NCBI GenBank assembly: GCA_947497145.1
Contig: CANMFQ010000001.1
Coordinates: forward strand, 363,652-427,651
Origin: an uncultured Flavobacteriaceae bacterium
Lineage (GTDB): Bacteria > Bacteroidota > Bacteroidia > Flavobacteriales > Flavobacteriaceae
Length of the DNA stretch: 64,000 nt
Reading direction: 5' to 3'
Both the position numbers and the translations under genes were made by a program. How positions within the stretch are numbered: position 1 is the stretch's first letter; every line of letters begins with the position of its first letter. The notes under the pieces are model-generated. The model saw only the letters and a list, made by a program, of their open reading frames with translations. It was not told where the DNA came from and ran no database searches. Shown piece by piece: positions 8,421-17,052 of the stretch.

Positions 8421-9380
8421 ATGAAATCAATTAGAAAATACGCAGTATTAGTAGGCTTGCTTTTTGTAGCTAGCATGAGTTTTGCACAAGAGGAAATGAA
8501 GGATGATGAAATGATGGATGAGCCAGCACAGAGTAATGTGCAGCAGTATACGCCTTCTAAACTATTAAATAAAGGACAATGGGATATCAAGTTCTTTAAC
8601 GGTTTATATACGCAAACCAAACAAACAGATGGCGGTAGTAAGGCACAAGATATAGCAAGACAGAATTTTTTCACCAATACTACAGAGGTGTATACAGGGG
8701 TGAGTGATAATTCTAGGATTAATGTTGGTTTAATTTTTCAAGTACGCGCAAATACTTTTGCCGGAGCAAAAGCTACGAGTGTATTTAGTTTTGAAGATAA
8801 TACTACCGATGCCCGAAGTGGATTAACAACCATTGCACCATCAATTAGAGTGCAGCCATTTAAAAATATTGGTAATTTTTCTTTTACGAGTTCTTTATAT
8901 CTGCCCATTTTTAAAGATGTACCTAACGCTCCGTATCTTGATAAAAGAAGTGTCTTTTGGGAAACTAAGTTTTTCTACGATAAAACCTTTGGCGGTGGTG
9001 ATTGGCAGTTATTTACCGAAGCAGATTTGGGCTTTAATTTTGGGGAAAGCGTTCAAGATGCTACCGGTAGTAATGTAAATGTAGGTGAGCGTTTTGCTAA
9101 TAATAGTTTGGCAGTTCCTTTAAGTGTATTTTTAAGCTATTTCCCTTCTTCGAAATCAACGATATTCATTAATGCACAACAAAATTTCTTTATTGGATAT
9201 AATAATCCAAACGCTAATGGCGAAAACTTTTCACAAGATTATACGGCATTAGGTTTCGGTGGTAAATATCAACTTACTAATGCTTTAAACGTTGAACTTT
9301 CTTATAACAAATTTGTAAGAGGGCATAGTTTTCAAGGGTTAGGACAAACTTTTAGTTTAGGTTTACGAGCTATTTTATAA
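8421..9380 (+). CDS. Outer membrane beta-barrel protein, porin/transporter-like
   Basis: I place the start at the ATG at 8421, which gives a normal signal peptide (MKSIRKYAVLVGLLFVASMSFAQ) and a 319-residue protein; an upstream GTG in frame adds a non-signal-like extension. After an acidic linker rich in E, D and M (EEMKDDEMMDE), the protein is full of alternating amphipathic strands and ends in an aromatic-rich strand with a short hydrophobic tail (FSLGLRAIL), as outer membrane barrels do. The family is not recognised beyond a flavobacterial outer membrane protein. The acidic Met-rich linker could bind metal, but this is speculation. Confidence 0.75.
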   Translation: MKSIRKYAVLVGLLFVASMSFAQEEMKDDEMMDEPAQSNVQQYTPSKLLNKGQWDIKFFNGLYTQTKQTDGGSKAQDIARQNFFTNTTEVYTGVSDNSRINVGLIFQVRANTFAGAKATSVFSFEDNTTDARSGLTTIAPSIRVQPFKNIGNFSFTSSLYLPIFKDVPNAPYLDKRSVFWETKFFYDKTFGGGDWQLFTEADLGFNFGESVQDATGSNVNVGERFANNSLAVPLSVFLSYFPSSKSTIFINAQQNFFIGYNNPNANGENFSQDYTALGFGGKYQLTNALNVELSYNKFVRGHSFQGLGQTFSLGLRAIL

Positions 9381-9388
9381 TAAATATT

Positions 9389-9449
9389 AACCTAAATACC
9401 TTATTTTTGGTGGCTTAATAGCATTGAATGAGGTATTTAGGTTTTTTGT
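9389..9449 (+). terminator. Terminator-like inverted repeat that overlaps the next gene's start
   Basis: The arm at 9389-9401 (AACCTAAATACCT) is perfectly complementary to 9431-9443, and the second arm is followed by a T-rich run. The second arm is codons 2-6 of the GH113-like gene, and its ATG at 9428 lies in the 29-base loop. It can end the outer membrane protein transcript, and in a read-through transcript it would fold the translation start of the next gene into a hairpin. Confidence 0.5.
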
Positions 9450-10429
9450 TTTTGTGTTTATTGCAGTTTTCATGTGCCAGTCAGCATATTAAGAAAATAA
9501 ATGGAGTGAGTTTTGTTGCTTCAGGTGAAGCCGTAGCCCAAGAAAATGTTGATGTCCTTGTTGCTATTAATGCAAATCACGCTGCAATAATGCCTTTTGG
9601 TTTCATACGTGATGTGAATTCTCCTGAAATTCTTCACAATACAGATAGGCAATGGTTTGGCGAAACAAAAAAGGGAGCCAAGCAATATATTGAAATGCTT
9701 CATAAAAATAATATTCAAGTGATGGTAAAACCACAAATTTGGATATGGCATGGAGAGTTTACAGGTACGTTAACGATGAAAGCCGAGAAGGATTGGGAAA
9801 TTCTCGAAAAGTCTTATGAGCATTTTATAATGACTTATGCGGAGTTAGCGCAAGAAACCAATGCGCAAATTTTATGTATCGGTACCGAGCTTGAGCAGTT
9901 TGTAAAAAATAGACCCGACTATTGGATCAAGCTGATACAAAAGATAAAAAAGGTGTACAAGGGTAAATTGACCTACGCTGCCAATTGGGATGAGTACACG
10001 AGAACACCATTTTGGGAAGAGCTAGATTATATAGGTATAGATGCCTATTTTCCGTTGTCAGAGGCCAAAACACCATCAGTAGCACAGTTGCAAAAAGGGT
10101 GGAAACGATGGAAACCCACCATGGCTAGTTTGGCTAAAGAAAAGAAGAAACCTATTCTCTTTACAGAATTTGGATACCGCAGTATGGACTATACTGCAAA
10201 AAAACCATGGTTGGTTGATTTACATGATGAAAAGGTCAACTTGCAGGGGCAAGATAATGCGCAAACAGCACTTTTTAATGCATTTTGGGGCGAAGATTGG
10301 TTTGCTGGAGGATATGTTTGGAAATGGTTTATTGACCATGAAAATTCAGGAGGGGTAAGCAATAATCGCTTTACACCGCAAAACAAACCAGCGCAGCAAT
10401 CACTGGCTAAATTTTATAAAACATATTGA
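9428..10429 (+). CDS. GH113-like glycoside hydrolase lipoprotein (beta-mannanase-type TIM barrel)
   Basis: This 333-residue protein has a lipoprotein signal (MRYLGFLFLCLLQFSCAS; the Cys near residue 16 is the lipid anchor) and a TIM-barrel domain of the GH113 type. Two glutamates sit at the ends of predicted strands 4 and 7: CIGTELEQF (acid/base) and ILFTEFGYRS (nucleophile). Aromatic residues that line mannan-active clefts (PQIWIWHG, YVWKWFIDHEN) are present. GH113 enzymes cleave beta-1,4-mannan; activity on another hexan is possible. One base separates it from the lipoprotein gene at 10431, so the two are likely co-transcribed. An inverted repeat spans its start codon. Confidence 0.8.
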   Translation: MRYLGFLFLCLLQFSCASQHIKKINGVSFVASGEAVAQENVDVLVAINANHAAIMPFGFIRDVNSPEILHNTDRQWFGETKKGAKQYIEMLHKNNIQVMVKPQIWIWHGEFTGTLTMKAEKDWEILEKSYEHFIMTYAELAQETNAQILCIGTELEQFVKNRPDYWIKLIQKIKKVYKGKLTYAANWDEYTRTPFWEELDYIGIDAYFPLSEAKTPSVAQLQKGWKRWKPTMASLAKEKKKPILFTEFGYRSMDYTAKKPWLVDLHDEKVNLQGQDNAQTALFNAFWGEDWFAGGYVWKWFIDHENSGGVSNNRFTPQNKPAQQSLAKFYKTY

Positions 10430-10430
10430 T

Positions 10431-11162
10431 ATGCTAAGATGTGTTCTGTTTTTGAGTTTATTTGCTATGGTATGTAGTTGTTCTTCTGATGCATTACAGC
10501 AAGAAGAAACGTTAGCCGACTGGGTTGAGGGAAAAGAAATCGTTGTAGATAATGTAATTGCTTGTGCAGCAAGCAATGCAAATGACAATTTTATAAGTGT
10601 GTTTTTCTATCCACGAGAGGGGGTTACCAATATCAAATATTTTGAAACAGAAGATGCTACTTTTAATAAAAATGACTATTACAATTACCAACAAGTTGAA
10701 GCACCTATAAGAAATGTGTTTAATGGTTACCTTAAAAAGTTTGAAGTTGTAGTAGATAGTGAAAAATGGGTGGTTGTAAGTTTTGATGAAGCAGGTAAAA
10801 CCCATTTATCAAACCCCATACGGTTAAAGCATGATACCAAACCTACCGAATATGTCTCTAATAATATTGAGATTGATACGGCTACCAATATGCCAAATTT
10901 TGTGTGGAATGACGGGCAGTATGATGATACCAAAATTTATTTTCAGGTGATTTCCGACGCTTCTCGAAATTTACTTTCAGGCACCTACACTTTAGAGAAA
11001 AATTTTAGCTATTACGTGCTTGATAACGTAGTTTTAAATATCACAAAAGATACACCTCCGGCTTTGTTGAATGACGCAGACTATAATTTCACACTAATGG
11101 GGGTAAGCGAAGATAATTGGGTGAATCTTTTCTCTGAGAAACAGTTTCAAATAGCACCGTAG
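10431..11162 (+). CDS. Hypothetical surface lipoprotein
   Basis: This 243-residue protein has a lipoprotein signal ending in CSCSSD (lipid Cys near residue 17 or 19). The rest is beta-rich and acidic with no enzyme motif I recognise. Segments such as SVFFYPREGVTNIKYFETED and YFQVISDASRNLLSGTYTL suggest an immunoglobulin-like sandwich of the kind found in carbohydrate-handling lipoproteins. It starts one base after the GH113-like gene and is probably co-transcribed, so a role in the same glycan or surface process is plausible but unproven. Confidence 0.7.
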   Translation: MLRCVLFLSLFAMVCSCSSDALQQEETLADWVEGKEIVVDNVIACAASNANDNFISVFFYPREGVTNIKYFETEDATFNKNDYYNYQQVEAPIRNVFNGYLKKFEVVVDSEKWVVVSFDEAGKTHLSNPIRLKHDTKPTEYVSNNIEIDTATNMPNFVWNDGQYDDTKIYFQVISDASRNLLSGTYTLEKNFSYYVLDNVVLNITKDTPPALLNDADYNFTLMGVSEDNWVNLFSEKQFQIAP

Positions 11163-11250
11163 AATGTAATTGATTTTTTACACTTATCATGTACAATTTC
11201 TTTGTAATATTGGTGCTTTATATATCTTGTTTTTTAATAGGCAATTATCA

Positions 11251-12513
11251 ATGATTAGGTCTTTTCTTATAGCAATGTTTTGTATTGTGGTAACCAATGG
11301 TTTTTCACAAGATAATAGGGTGACTCAAGTTAAGATAGAAGGCGCCAAAAGAACCAAGGTGTCTTTTTTGAAAAACTTAATAGAATTTAAAGCAGGGATG
11401 GTATTAGATTCTACCATGATTGCTGAGGATATGGAGCGATTAAAGCGTTTGCCCGCTATTTCGTATGCCAACTTTAAGGTATTTTCCTTAGACGAAAATT
11501 TGTTTGAGGTAGTCTATTTGGTTAATGAAAACTTTACACTTATTCCTTATGCAAATCTTTTTACTTCATCAAACGATGATTTTGCTTTTCGTGTTGGTTT
11601 GCAGGAGTTTAATTTTTTAGGCAGAAATATTACTATTGGAGGCTTTTATCAATATGATGTTTTTAATTCATACGGTATTGGTATTCGTGCCCCCTATCTT
11701 TTTAGTAAAAAAATAGGTTTAGCATTCAATTACAATAATATAAGTACACAAGAGCCTATATTTTTTGATAACACCTCTGCAGACTATAAGTATAATAATA
11801 AGGGTTTTGAGGTCTTGGGCTTATATCAAATGAATTTCAAAAACAATTTTGCTTTTGGGGCAAGTCTTTTTGCTGAAAATTATTCATATCTAGGTGGTGC
11901 AACAAGTGAAGCTGTTCCTCAAGCGCTCGATGTAGATAAGTATTTGTTGAAGTTTATTTATGATTATAATGACATATCTTATTTTTATCAATATTTAGAA
12001 GGTTTTCGCAGCGCATTAAATTTTCAATATGTCGTTAGTTCAGCTATTAGTTTACCAGATTTTTTAATTGGGTTTAATGATTTCACTTATTTTCATCGCA
12101 TCGGACAAAAGGGTAACTGGGCAAGTAGATTACGTTTAGGTTTAGCAAGTAATGTAAATACACCTTTTGCACCCTTTACTGTAGATAATAATATAAATAT
12201 CAGAGGCGTTGGTAATACGATCGATAGAGGGACAGGAACGGTAGTTTTTAACACCGAATATCGCCATACTTTAGTTGATAAGGATTGGTTTGTGCTTCAG
12301 GCAAATGCCTTTGTTGACGGCGGAACATGGCGAAACCCCGGTGGCACTTTTGGTGATTTTATTGAAAGTGATAATGTACGTATTTATCCTGGTGTTGGGG
12401 TTCGATTTATTCATAAGAAAATTTTTAATGCTATTTTCAGAATTGATTATGGCTATGGTATCACTAAAGATGCCTCTAGAGGAGTGGTTTTTGGTATTGG
12501 ACAGTATTTTTAA
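11251..12513 (+). CDS. BamA/TamA-like outer membrane protein with one POTRA-like domain
   Basis: I start at the ATG at 11251, which gives a clean signal peptide (MIRSFLIAMFCIVVTNGFSQ) and 420 residues; a TTG start upstream is less likely. Residues 22-105 read as a POTRA domain (VTQVKIEGAKRTKVSFLKNL, then a paired helix and strand). The rest is a 16-strand Omp85-type barrel, with the FRGxGN-like turn NINIRGVGNTIDRGTG near residue 315 and a C-terminal aromatic strand (VVFGIGQYF). It is much shorter than BamA, which has five POTRA domains, so it is a minor Omp85 family member. It may insert or export a specific outer membrane or surface partner. Confidence 0.8.
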   Translation: MIRSFLIAMFCIVVTNGFSQDNRVTQVKIEGAKRTKVSFLKNLIEFKAGMVLDSTMIAEDMERLKRLPAISYANFKVFSLDENLFEVVYLVNENFTLIPYANLFTSSNDDFAFRVGLQEFNFLGRNITIGGFYQYDVFNSYGIGIRAPYLFSKKIGLAFNYNNISTQEPIFFDNTSADYKYNNKGFEVLGLYQMNFKNNFAFGASLFAENYSYLGGATSEAVPQALDVDKYLLKFIYDYNDISYFYQYLEGFRSALNFQYVVSSAISLPDFLIGFNDFTYFHRIGQKGNWASRLRLGLASNVNTPFAPFTVDNNINIRGVGNTIDRGTGTVVFNTEYRHTLVDKDWFVLQANAFVDGGTWRNPGGTFGDFIESDNVRIYPGVGVRFIHKKIFNAIFRIDYGYGITKDASRGVVFGIGQYF

Positions 12514-12658
12514 TTGTTGAATACATCGTTAACTAATTTTTTCATTACACTTATTTACTGTTTTTTACTTTTCTAACTTTGCGCCATATATAGTGAGCTT
12601 ATTTTTAGGCATTGTTTTTGAACTTGAAGGCATGTCAAACAACGCAATAGTTTTTAAT

Positions 12659-13744
12659 ATGACAGCAAAAATTTTTAAAGCATTTTATACGGCGATTTTG
12701 TTGGTTGTCAATTTTCAATTGTATGCTCAAAACCCGGTAGTACGCGATACTGTTGTAATTGATACTATAGTAGCGGTTACAGCCGAAAAAGGGGATGGTA
12801 TTTTGGCGTTATTGCGAAAGCAAGGTGTAAATCCGTATGAAGTTTATGATGATTTTATTGCCTTGAATATTGATAATTTGCGTGATAGTGTTCATTTATT
12901 TGAGGGAGTAACCTACAATGTGCCTATTGTTGCTAATACTGCGTTGGTTGATAGTGTACAGAAACAGCCGCCTGTAATTAATAAAGTAAATGAAGCAGTT
13001 TCCACCATTTTTGGCTCTAAATATGTGCAAATACCCGTAAAAAGTAACAAATTAAAAGATGCTGTTTATTATTTGGTTTCAGGTCATGGAGGGCCTGACC
13101 CTGGGGCAATGGCTACCTATGGTAATACCGCTATTGCTGAAGATGAATATGCCTATGATATCACGCTACGCCTTGCTAGAGAGTTGATGTCGCATGGGGC
13201 AACAGTTTACATAATTATTCAAGACCCTAATGACGGAATTAGAGATGAACGCATTTTGGAAATTGACCATGATGAGGTTGCCTACGGCGGAAAAGTGATT
13301 CCTTTAAATCAAGTGCAAAGGCTAAAACAGCGCGTTGAAATTATTAATGATTTGCATCGAAAAAACAGCGGTAAATTTCAACGCTTAATTGTTACCCATG
13401 TGGATAGTAGAAGTAAGGGAAAAAATATTGATGTTTTCTTTTATCATCATGAGGAAAGTAAAAACGGCAAAAAATTAGCAGAGAGTATTCATAAAACTTT
13501 TCAAAAGAAGTATAAAAAATATCAACCTAACCGCACCTACACAGGTACTTTTGCGCACAGAACCTCCTTGTATTTGGTGAAAAAGACACACCCCGCAATG
13601 ACTTTTATAGAAATAGGAAATATTAGAAACAAGAAAGACCAAAAGCGTATTTTGGAGCCTGATAATAGACAAGCCCTAGCAAAATGGATTTCAGAAGGAG
13701 TATTGCTCGATTTTGAAACTGGTGAGATAGGGAGAATTCGGTAA
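12659..13744 (+). CDS. N-acetylmuramoyl-L-alanine amidase (Amidase_3)
   Basis: Starting at the ATG at 12659 gives 361 residues with a signal peptide (MTAKIFKAFYTAILLVVNFQLYAQ). A LysM-like segment (GDGILALLRKQGVNPYEVY) is followed by the zinc amidase domain. Its ligands and catalytic residues are visible: HGGPDPGA (His), EDEYAYD (Glu), THVDSR (His) and FIEIGNIRN (catalytic Glu). It cleaves the bond between MurNAc and L-alanine of peptidoglycan in the periplasm, for daughter-cell separation or turnover. Two further ATG codons upstream would lengthen the N-terminus and spoil the signal. A candidate -7 box (TAACTTTG) lies at 12574-12581. Confidence 0.9.
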   Translation: MTAKIFKAFYTAILLVVNFQLYAQNPVVRDTVVIDTIVAVTAEKGDGILALLRKQGVNPYEVYDDFIALNIDNLRDSVHLFEGVTYNVPIVANTALVDSVQKQPPVINKVNEAVSTIFGSKYVQIPVKSNKLKDAVYYLVSGHGGPDPGAMATYGNTAIAEDEYAYDITLRLARELMSHGATVYIIIQDPNDGIRDERILEIDHDEVAYGGKVIPLNQVQRLKQRVEIINDLHRKNSGKFQRLIVTHVDSRSKGKNIDVFFYHHEESKNGKKLAESIHKTFQKKYKKYQPNRTYTGTFAHRTSLYLVKKTHPAMTFIEIGNIRNKKDQKRILEPDNRQALAKWISEGVLLDFETGEIGRIR

Positions 13745-13801
13745 TAGTTATTGGTTACCTTTTAGCACTATGTGATAGATTGTCTTTTATAGAAACTAGA
13801 T

Positions 13802-14500
13802 TTAAATCTTCCGTTTGTAATAATCATATAATTGCTCGGGGCTAGCGCCAAAATAGTTTTTCAAATGGATTACGCCAAAATGATATTGCAAGGCAATTGC
13901 ACCCCGTTTTTCATACCTGCGTGCTGAGGTTTTTACAGGTCTTGAAAGTACTTTAAAAGACCCTTCTTTGTAAATACGTCCAATAAATTCATTGTCTTCA
14001 AAAACCACATAGTCTTCATTAAATCCGTTTAGTTTTTTGAAGTGCTTTTTAGTGATGAATAATGATTGGTCACCTCCGCGACACATTTTGTGGTTGAAAC
14101 GACTAAACCATGCGAAAAAATTTAAAAAGAGGCTGTTACTATCAAATTTCATTTGAAAACACCCAGCCTTAGCGCCTTTGTGGTAGGCTTCAAGAATACT
14201 CATGTCAAAATGCTGAGGAGGGAGTGTGTCTGCATGTAAAAAATATAAAAGTTCGCCACTAGCATGTTTCGCACCTAAATTCATTTGCCGTGCACGCCCT
14301 TTTGGCGAATGAAGAACAGTAGCATCCAGTTTTTTGGCGATTGAAGCGGTTTGGTCACTGCTTTCTCCGTTTACAACAAGCACTTCCTTAATGTTGCTGG
14401 GGTTGCTATTCTTTTTAAGGTAGGTCAAAATAGTAGCTATAGCAGCTTCTTCATTATAAACAGGAATTATAATACTAATTTGGGGGTTATTTTGCTTCAT
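13802..14500 (-). CDS. TIGR04283-family glycosyltransferase, arsenosugar-biosynthesis type
   Basis: This 232-residue GT2 enzyme has IIIPVYNEEAAI at the N-terminus, VVNGESSDQT, and the acceptor/metal segment LLYFLHADTLPP. These, with the QMNLGAKHASGE and GGDQSLFI blocks, fit the subfamily NCBI names TIGR04283 arsenosugar biosynthesis glycosyltransferase. The gene overlaps the upstream DUF547 gene by 14 bases and is last in a minus-strand group with the phosphorylase, the TIGR04282 protein and a rhodanese. It may add the terminal glycan portion of an arsenosugar-like molecule. The name is a family call; ArsM and ArsS are not in the window. Confidence 0.82.
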   Translation of the reverse strand: MKQNNPQISIIIPVYNEEAAIATILTYLKKNSNPSNIKEVLVVNGESSDQTASIAKKLDATVLHSPKGRARQMNLGAKHASGELLYFLHADTLPPQHFDMSILEAYHKGAKAGCFQMKFDSNSLFLNFFAWFSRFNHKMCRGGDQSLFITKKHFKKLNGFNEDYVVFEDNEFIGRIYKEGSFKVLSRPVKTSARRYEKRGAIALQYHFGVIHLKNYFGASPEQLYDYYKRKI

Positions 14501-15365
14501 TCAACTGCCAATTATATTTTAGGTAATCAATGTCAGGTTTGTCATTAATTTCAATATTTGTATAAGTATTAATGTACGAGGCAAGTGTGCTATTAATGGT
14601 AAAATCTTTTTTATACCATTTGAAAATATTTGATAGTTGTAGTTTTTGTGCAGAGATTTTATTTCTTGACGTATCATTGATGAAATCAATTGCGGCTTGC
14701 TCTAATTGGTTTTCCATTTGGGCAGCAGTAAAGGCTTTGTTGCTTAATTTAGGACATGAGTACGAGGCACAGTTAATGGCGAAATGAATACGAGGTTCAT
14801 TCATTTTTCGTAATATTTTATGTTCTATATCCCCTAGTGAAATCATGCCGTCACCAGTTTTAACCCATGCTTTGCCCCAAGGATTCTTTATGTCTTTGAT
14901 GCTTTTAGTGGGGTAATTATTTAAGATGAGCATTACTGTAGCAGCATTGTATAAGTTGATGTAATAAGCAAGTTTTTCATGCTTAGACCATTCTTTTTTA
15001 ACACTATTCTTGGCGAGGTAGTCCAAGTAGTTTTGTAGTTGACTTTTATCTGCAAGAAAATTTTTGTACACTACATCACCAGCTGCATTTACGTGTTTAG
15101 CTAGCAATTTGTTCCAAGCCGAATGACTGGGTACTGCAGGTGTGCTTTTTAAAATCGATGAGTATGAGACTTCTGCGGTTGTTTTTTGTTGTGTATTTGT
15201 TCGATAAGAAAAGGTGTTGTTTTTAAATAGTAGCGTAGGTAAAAAAGTGCCAGTGTCAGCTGCTGTTTTTGATGCTTTAAAAGTGTTGTTTGCTACTGCT
15301 TTATCTGTGAAGCCAGATGAAAGGTAAAATAAGGTTAACAGTACTACCGTCCATTTCATAAGCAT
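14487..15365 (-). CDS. Secreted DUF547 protein of the arsenosugar-type cluster
   Basis: This 292-residue protein has a signal peptide and a low-complexity linker up to about residue 80, then the DUF547 domain (residues 85-290). That domain has LAYYINLYNAATVMLIL, LGDIEHKILR, the conserved INCASYSCPKLSNKAF cysteine region and a KYNWQLNE tail. Two starts are possible (ATG at 15365 or 15359); both give the same signal peptide. It belongs to the same family as 7604-8326 but is longer at the N-terminus. DUF547 genes recur in arsenosugar clusters; their step is not known. It overlaps the glycosyltransferase gene downstream by 14 bases. Confidence 0.85.
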   Translation of the reverse strand: MLMKWTVVLLTLFYLSSGFTDKAVANNTFKASKTAADTGTFLPTLLFKNNTFSYRTNTQQKTTAEVSYSSILKSTPAVPSHSAWNKLLAKHVNAAGDVVYKNFLADKSQLQNYLDYLAKNSVKKEWSKHEKLAYYINLYNAATVMLILNNYPTKSIKDIKNPWGKAWVKTGDGMISLGDIEHKILRKMNEPRIHFAINCASYSCPKLSNKAFTAAQMENQLEQAAIDFINDTSRNKISAQKLQLSNIFKWYKKDFTINSTLASYINTYTNIEINDKPDIDYLKYNWQLNEAK

Positions 15366-15527
15366 AGCATTAAATTTTATGATTTTTTTATTGGACGTGA
15401 AATACTTGAATAACTTACGTGCGCCACTAAAATTAAGCCTGCTTTATACATGTGAAAATCTATGTTAAGCGTGTACTTTTGCCGCTTTAAACTTCCCATT
15501 TTTTAAAGCAGCAAAGCATGCTGAGCG

Positions 15528-16343
15528 TTAAATTTGCTTTATCAATTCTCGGAACAATTTTACCATTTTTGGCTCTGTCTTATCAGCAATGGCTATAATT
15601 TCCTCAATATTTACAGCTTGTAAATTGTCAGGGTCACATTCATCGGTGAGTACAGATACGGCTATTACGGGAAGGCGTAAATGATTGGCAACAATTACCT
15701 CAGGAACTGTACTCATCCCAACAGCATCAGCGCCAAGTATTTTTAGCATTCGGTATTCTGCGCGCGTTTCTAGTTGTGGGCCAACTACAGAGGCATATAC
15801 TCCTTCATGTAGCGTAATGTTTTCTTTTTGAGCTATTGCTCGCAGTCTTTCGCGCATTTTTGGGTCATAAGGTGCTGCCATGTCTGTAAAACGATCACCA
15901 AACGCAGCAACATTTTTAAAGGCTAAAGGAGAGCCACCTTGCAAGTTAATATGGTCTTCAATGAGCATGATGTCTCCTTTTTTGTAGGTTAAATTTATCG
16001 CGCCTGCGGCATTTGAAATGAATAGTTTCTTAATCCCTAATTGATGCATAACCCTAATGGGGTATGTGACATCCATAAGGTCATACCCTTCATATAGATG
16101 AAAACGACCTTGCATAACCACTGTTTTTTTACCTTCAAAAGTGCCGTAAAGTAATTTTCCGGTGTGAAATTCAACCGTAGCTAAAGGAAAAAAGGGAATA
16201 TGGTTATAGTGTGCTTCAATAGGGTTTTCTAGTTGCTGTACTAGTCTGCCAAGTCCTGTGCCAAGTACAATGCCAATTTCTGGCGATTCAAAACCTTTAC
16301 TTTTTAAATATGCTGTTGATTCGTCTAGTTGTTTTTGTGTCAT
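15528..16343 (-). CDS. Purine-nucleoside phosphorylase (PNP/MTAP superfamily, trimeric type)
   Basis: This 271-residue enzyme carries the family landmarks: GIVLGTGLGRL (phosphate loop), MQGRFHLYEGYD, ISNAAGAINL, VVGPQLETRAEYR (Glu for the base) and GADAVGMSTVPEVIVANH. It phosphorolyses purine nucleosides to base and ribose-1-phosphate. At the base-recognition site it reads SVLTDECDPDN, with Asp where guanine/hypoxanthine-specific enzymes have Asn (ITN) and where MTA phosphorylase also has Asp (ATDYD). This suggests 6-aminopurine substrates, although this may be common in Bacteroidetes. Its start overlaps the stop of the TIGR04282 gene by four bases (ATGA), which shows coupling. In this cluster a natural role would be to remove adenine from a modified 5'-deoxyadenosine. 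Confidence 0.9.
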   Translation of the reverse strand: MTQKQLDESTAYLKSKGFESPEIGIVLGTGLGRLVQQLENPIEAHYNHIPFFPLATVEFHTGKLLYGTFEGKKTVVMQGRFHLYEGYDLMDVTYPIRVMHQLGIKKLFISNAAGAINLTYKKGDIMLIEDHINLQGGSPLAFKNVAAFGDRFTDMAAPYDPKMRERLRAIAQKENITLHEGVYASVVGPQLETRAEYRMLKILGADAVGMSTVPEVIVANHLRLPVIAVSVLTDECDPDNLQAVNIEEIIAIADKTEPKMVKLFRELIKQI

Positions 16344-17017
16344 TTTTTAAGGTGTTTTAAAAAAGGTTTAAAAGCAGGTATAGTTTCGATGTCTTCATAA
16401 ATATCTACATCATTTTTAGCTTCTAAAATAGCTATTCTTTCATTTTCTAAATTTTGTAAAGAATCTTTATAAACGGTTTTTGTTCCCCATGTTTTATTTT
16501 GAAATAAAGCCTTTTCCAAGCGTGTCATTCCCAATAGATAATAACCGCCGTCAATGGCTGGTCCAATCACAAAATCGTTGTTTTTTAAAGTGTCAAAGGC
16601 ATTTTCAATGTCTTGCTGGTTAAGGTCATGCATATCACTACCAATTACAATGATGCGTTCATAGCCGGTGGCAAAGCCTGCCTCAAAAGCCTGCGCCATA
16701 CGTACACCTAAATCTGACCCTTGTTGTAAACGCTTGTCAAAATATTTGTTTTCCCAAATATCTGTTTCCCATATTTCTTCAGAATACCATACTTGTTTGG
16801 CGGCGTTAATATTTTTGGTGATAGTGGCGGTATGTTGTAGTAAAAATTTATAAATGTCTAATGCGGCTTCATCACCCACTGTTGCTGCGAGCCTTGTTTT
16901 GCATTTTCCTAACTCTGGGTTTCTGGTGAAAATAAGGAGTAAATTTTTAGAGGCAATGTTTAAATAATTTATGGTAGCAGCTTCTTTTTTTGCTGCCTGA
17001 GGAGAAATAATACTCAT
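16340..17017 (-). CDS. TIGR04282-family (DUF2064) glycosyltransferase, arsenosugar-biosynthesis type
   Basis: This 225-residue protein has FTRNPELGKCKTRLAATVGD near residue 31, IVIGSDMHDLNQQDIENAF near 120 and FVIGPAIDGGYYLLGM near 150. These are the diagnostic blocks of DUF2064/TIGR04282, a GT-A-fold family with nucleotidyltransferase-like motifs named for arsenosugar biosynthesis clusters. The stop overlaps the start of the phosphorylase gene (ATGA), so the two are translationally coupled. Thirty-five bases separate it from the rhodanese gene start-proximal to it. An alternative reading is a nucleotide-sugar synthesis enzyme for the neighbouring TIGR04283 transferase. Confidence 0.85.
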   Translation of the reverse strand: MSIISPQAAKKEAATINYLNIASKNLLLIFTRNPELGKCKTRLAATVGDEAALDIYKFLLQHTATITKNINAAKQVWYSEEIWETDIWENKYFDKRLQQGSDLGVRMAQAFEAGFATGYERIIVIGSDMHDLNQQDIENAFDTLKNNDFVIGPAIDGGYYLLGMTRLEKALFQNKTWGTKTVYKDSLQNLENERIAILEAKNDVDIYEDIETIPAFKPFLKHLKK

Positions 17018-17052
17018 ATAAATGCTGAATTTTCAAAGTCTGTTTACTAGAG

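Noticed and set aside
11170..11250. Longer N-terminus for the Omp85-like gene
   Set aside because: It would start at a TTG and put non-signal residues before a perfect signal peptide at the ATG at 11251.
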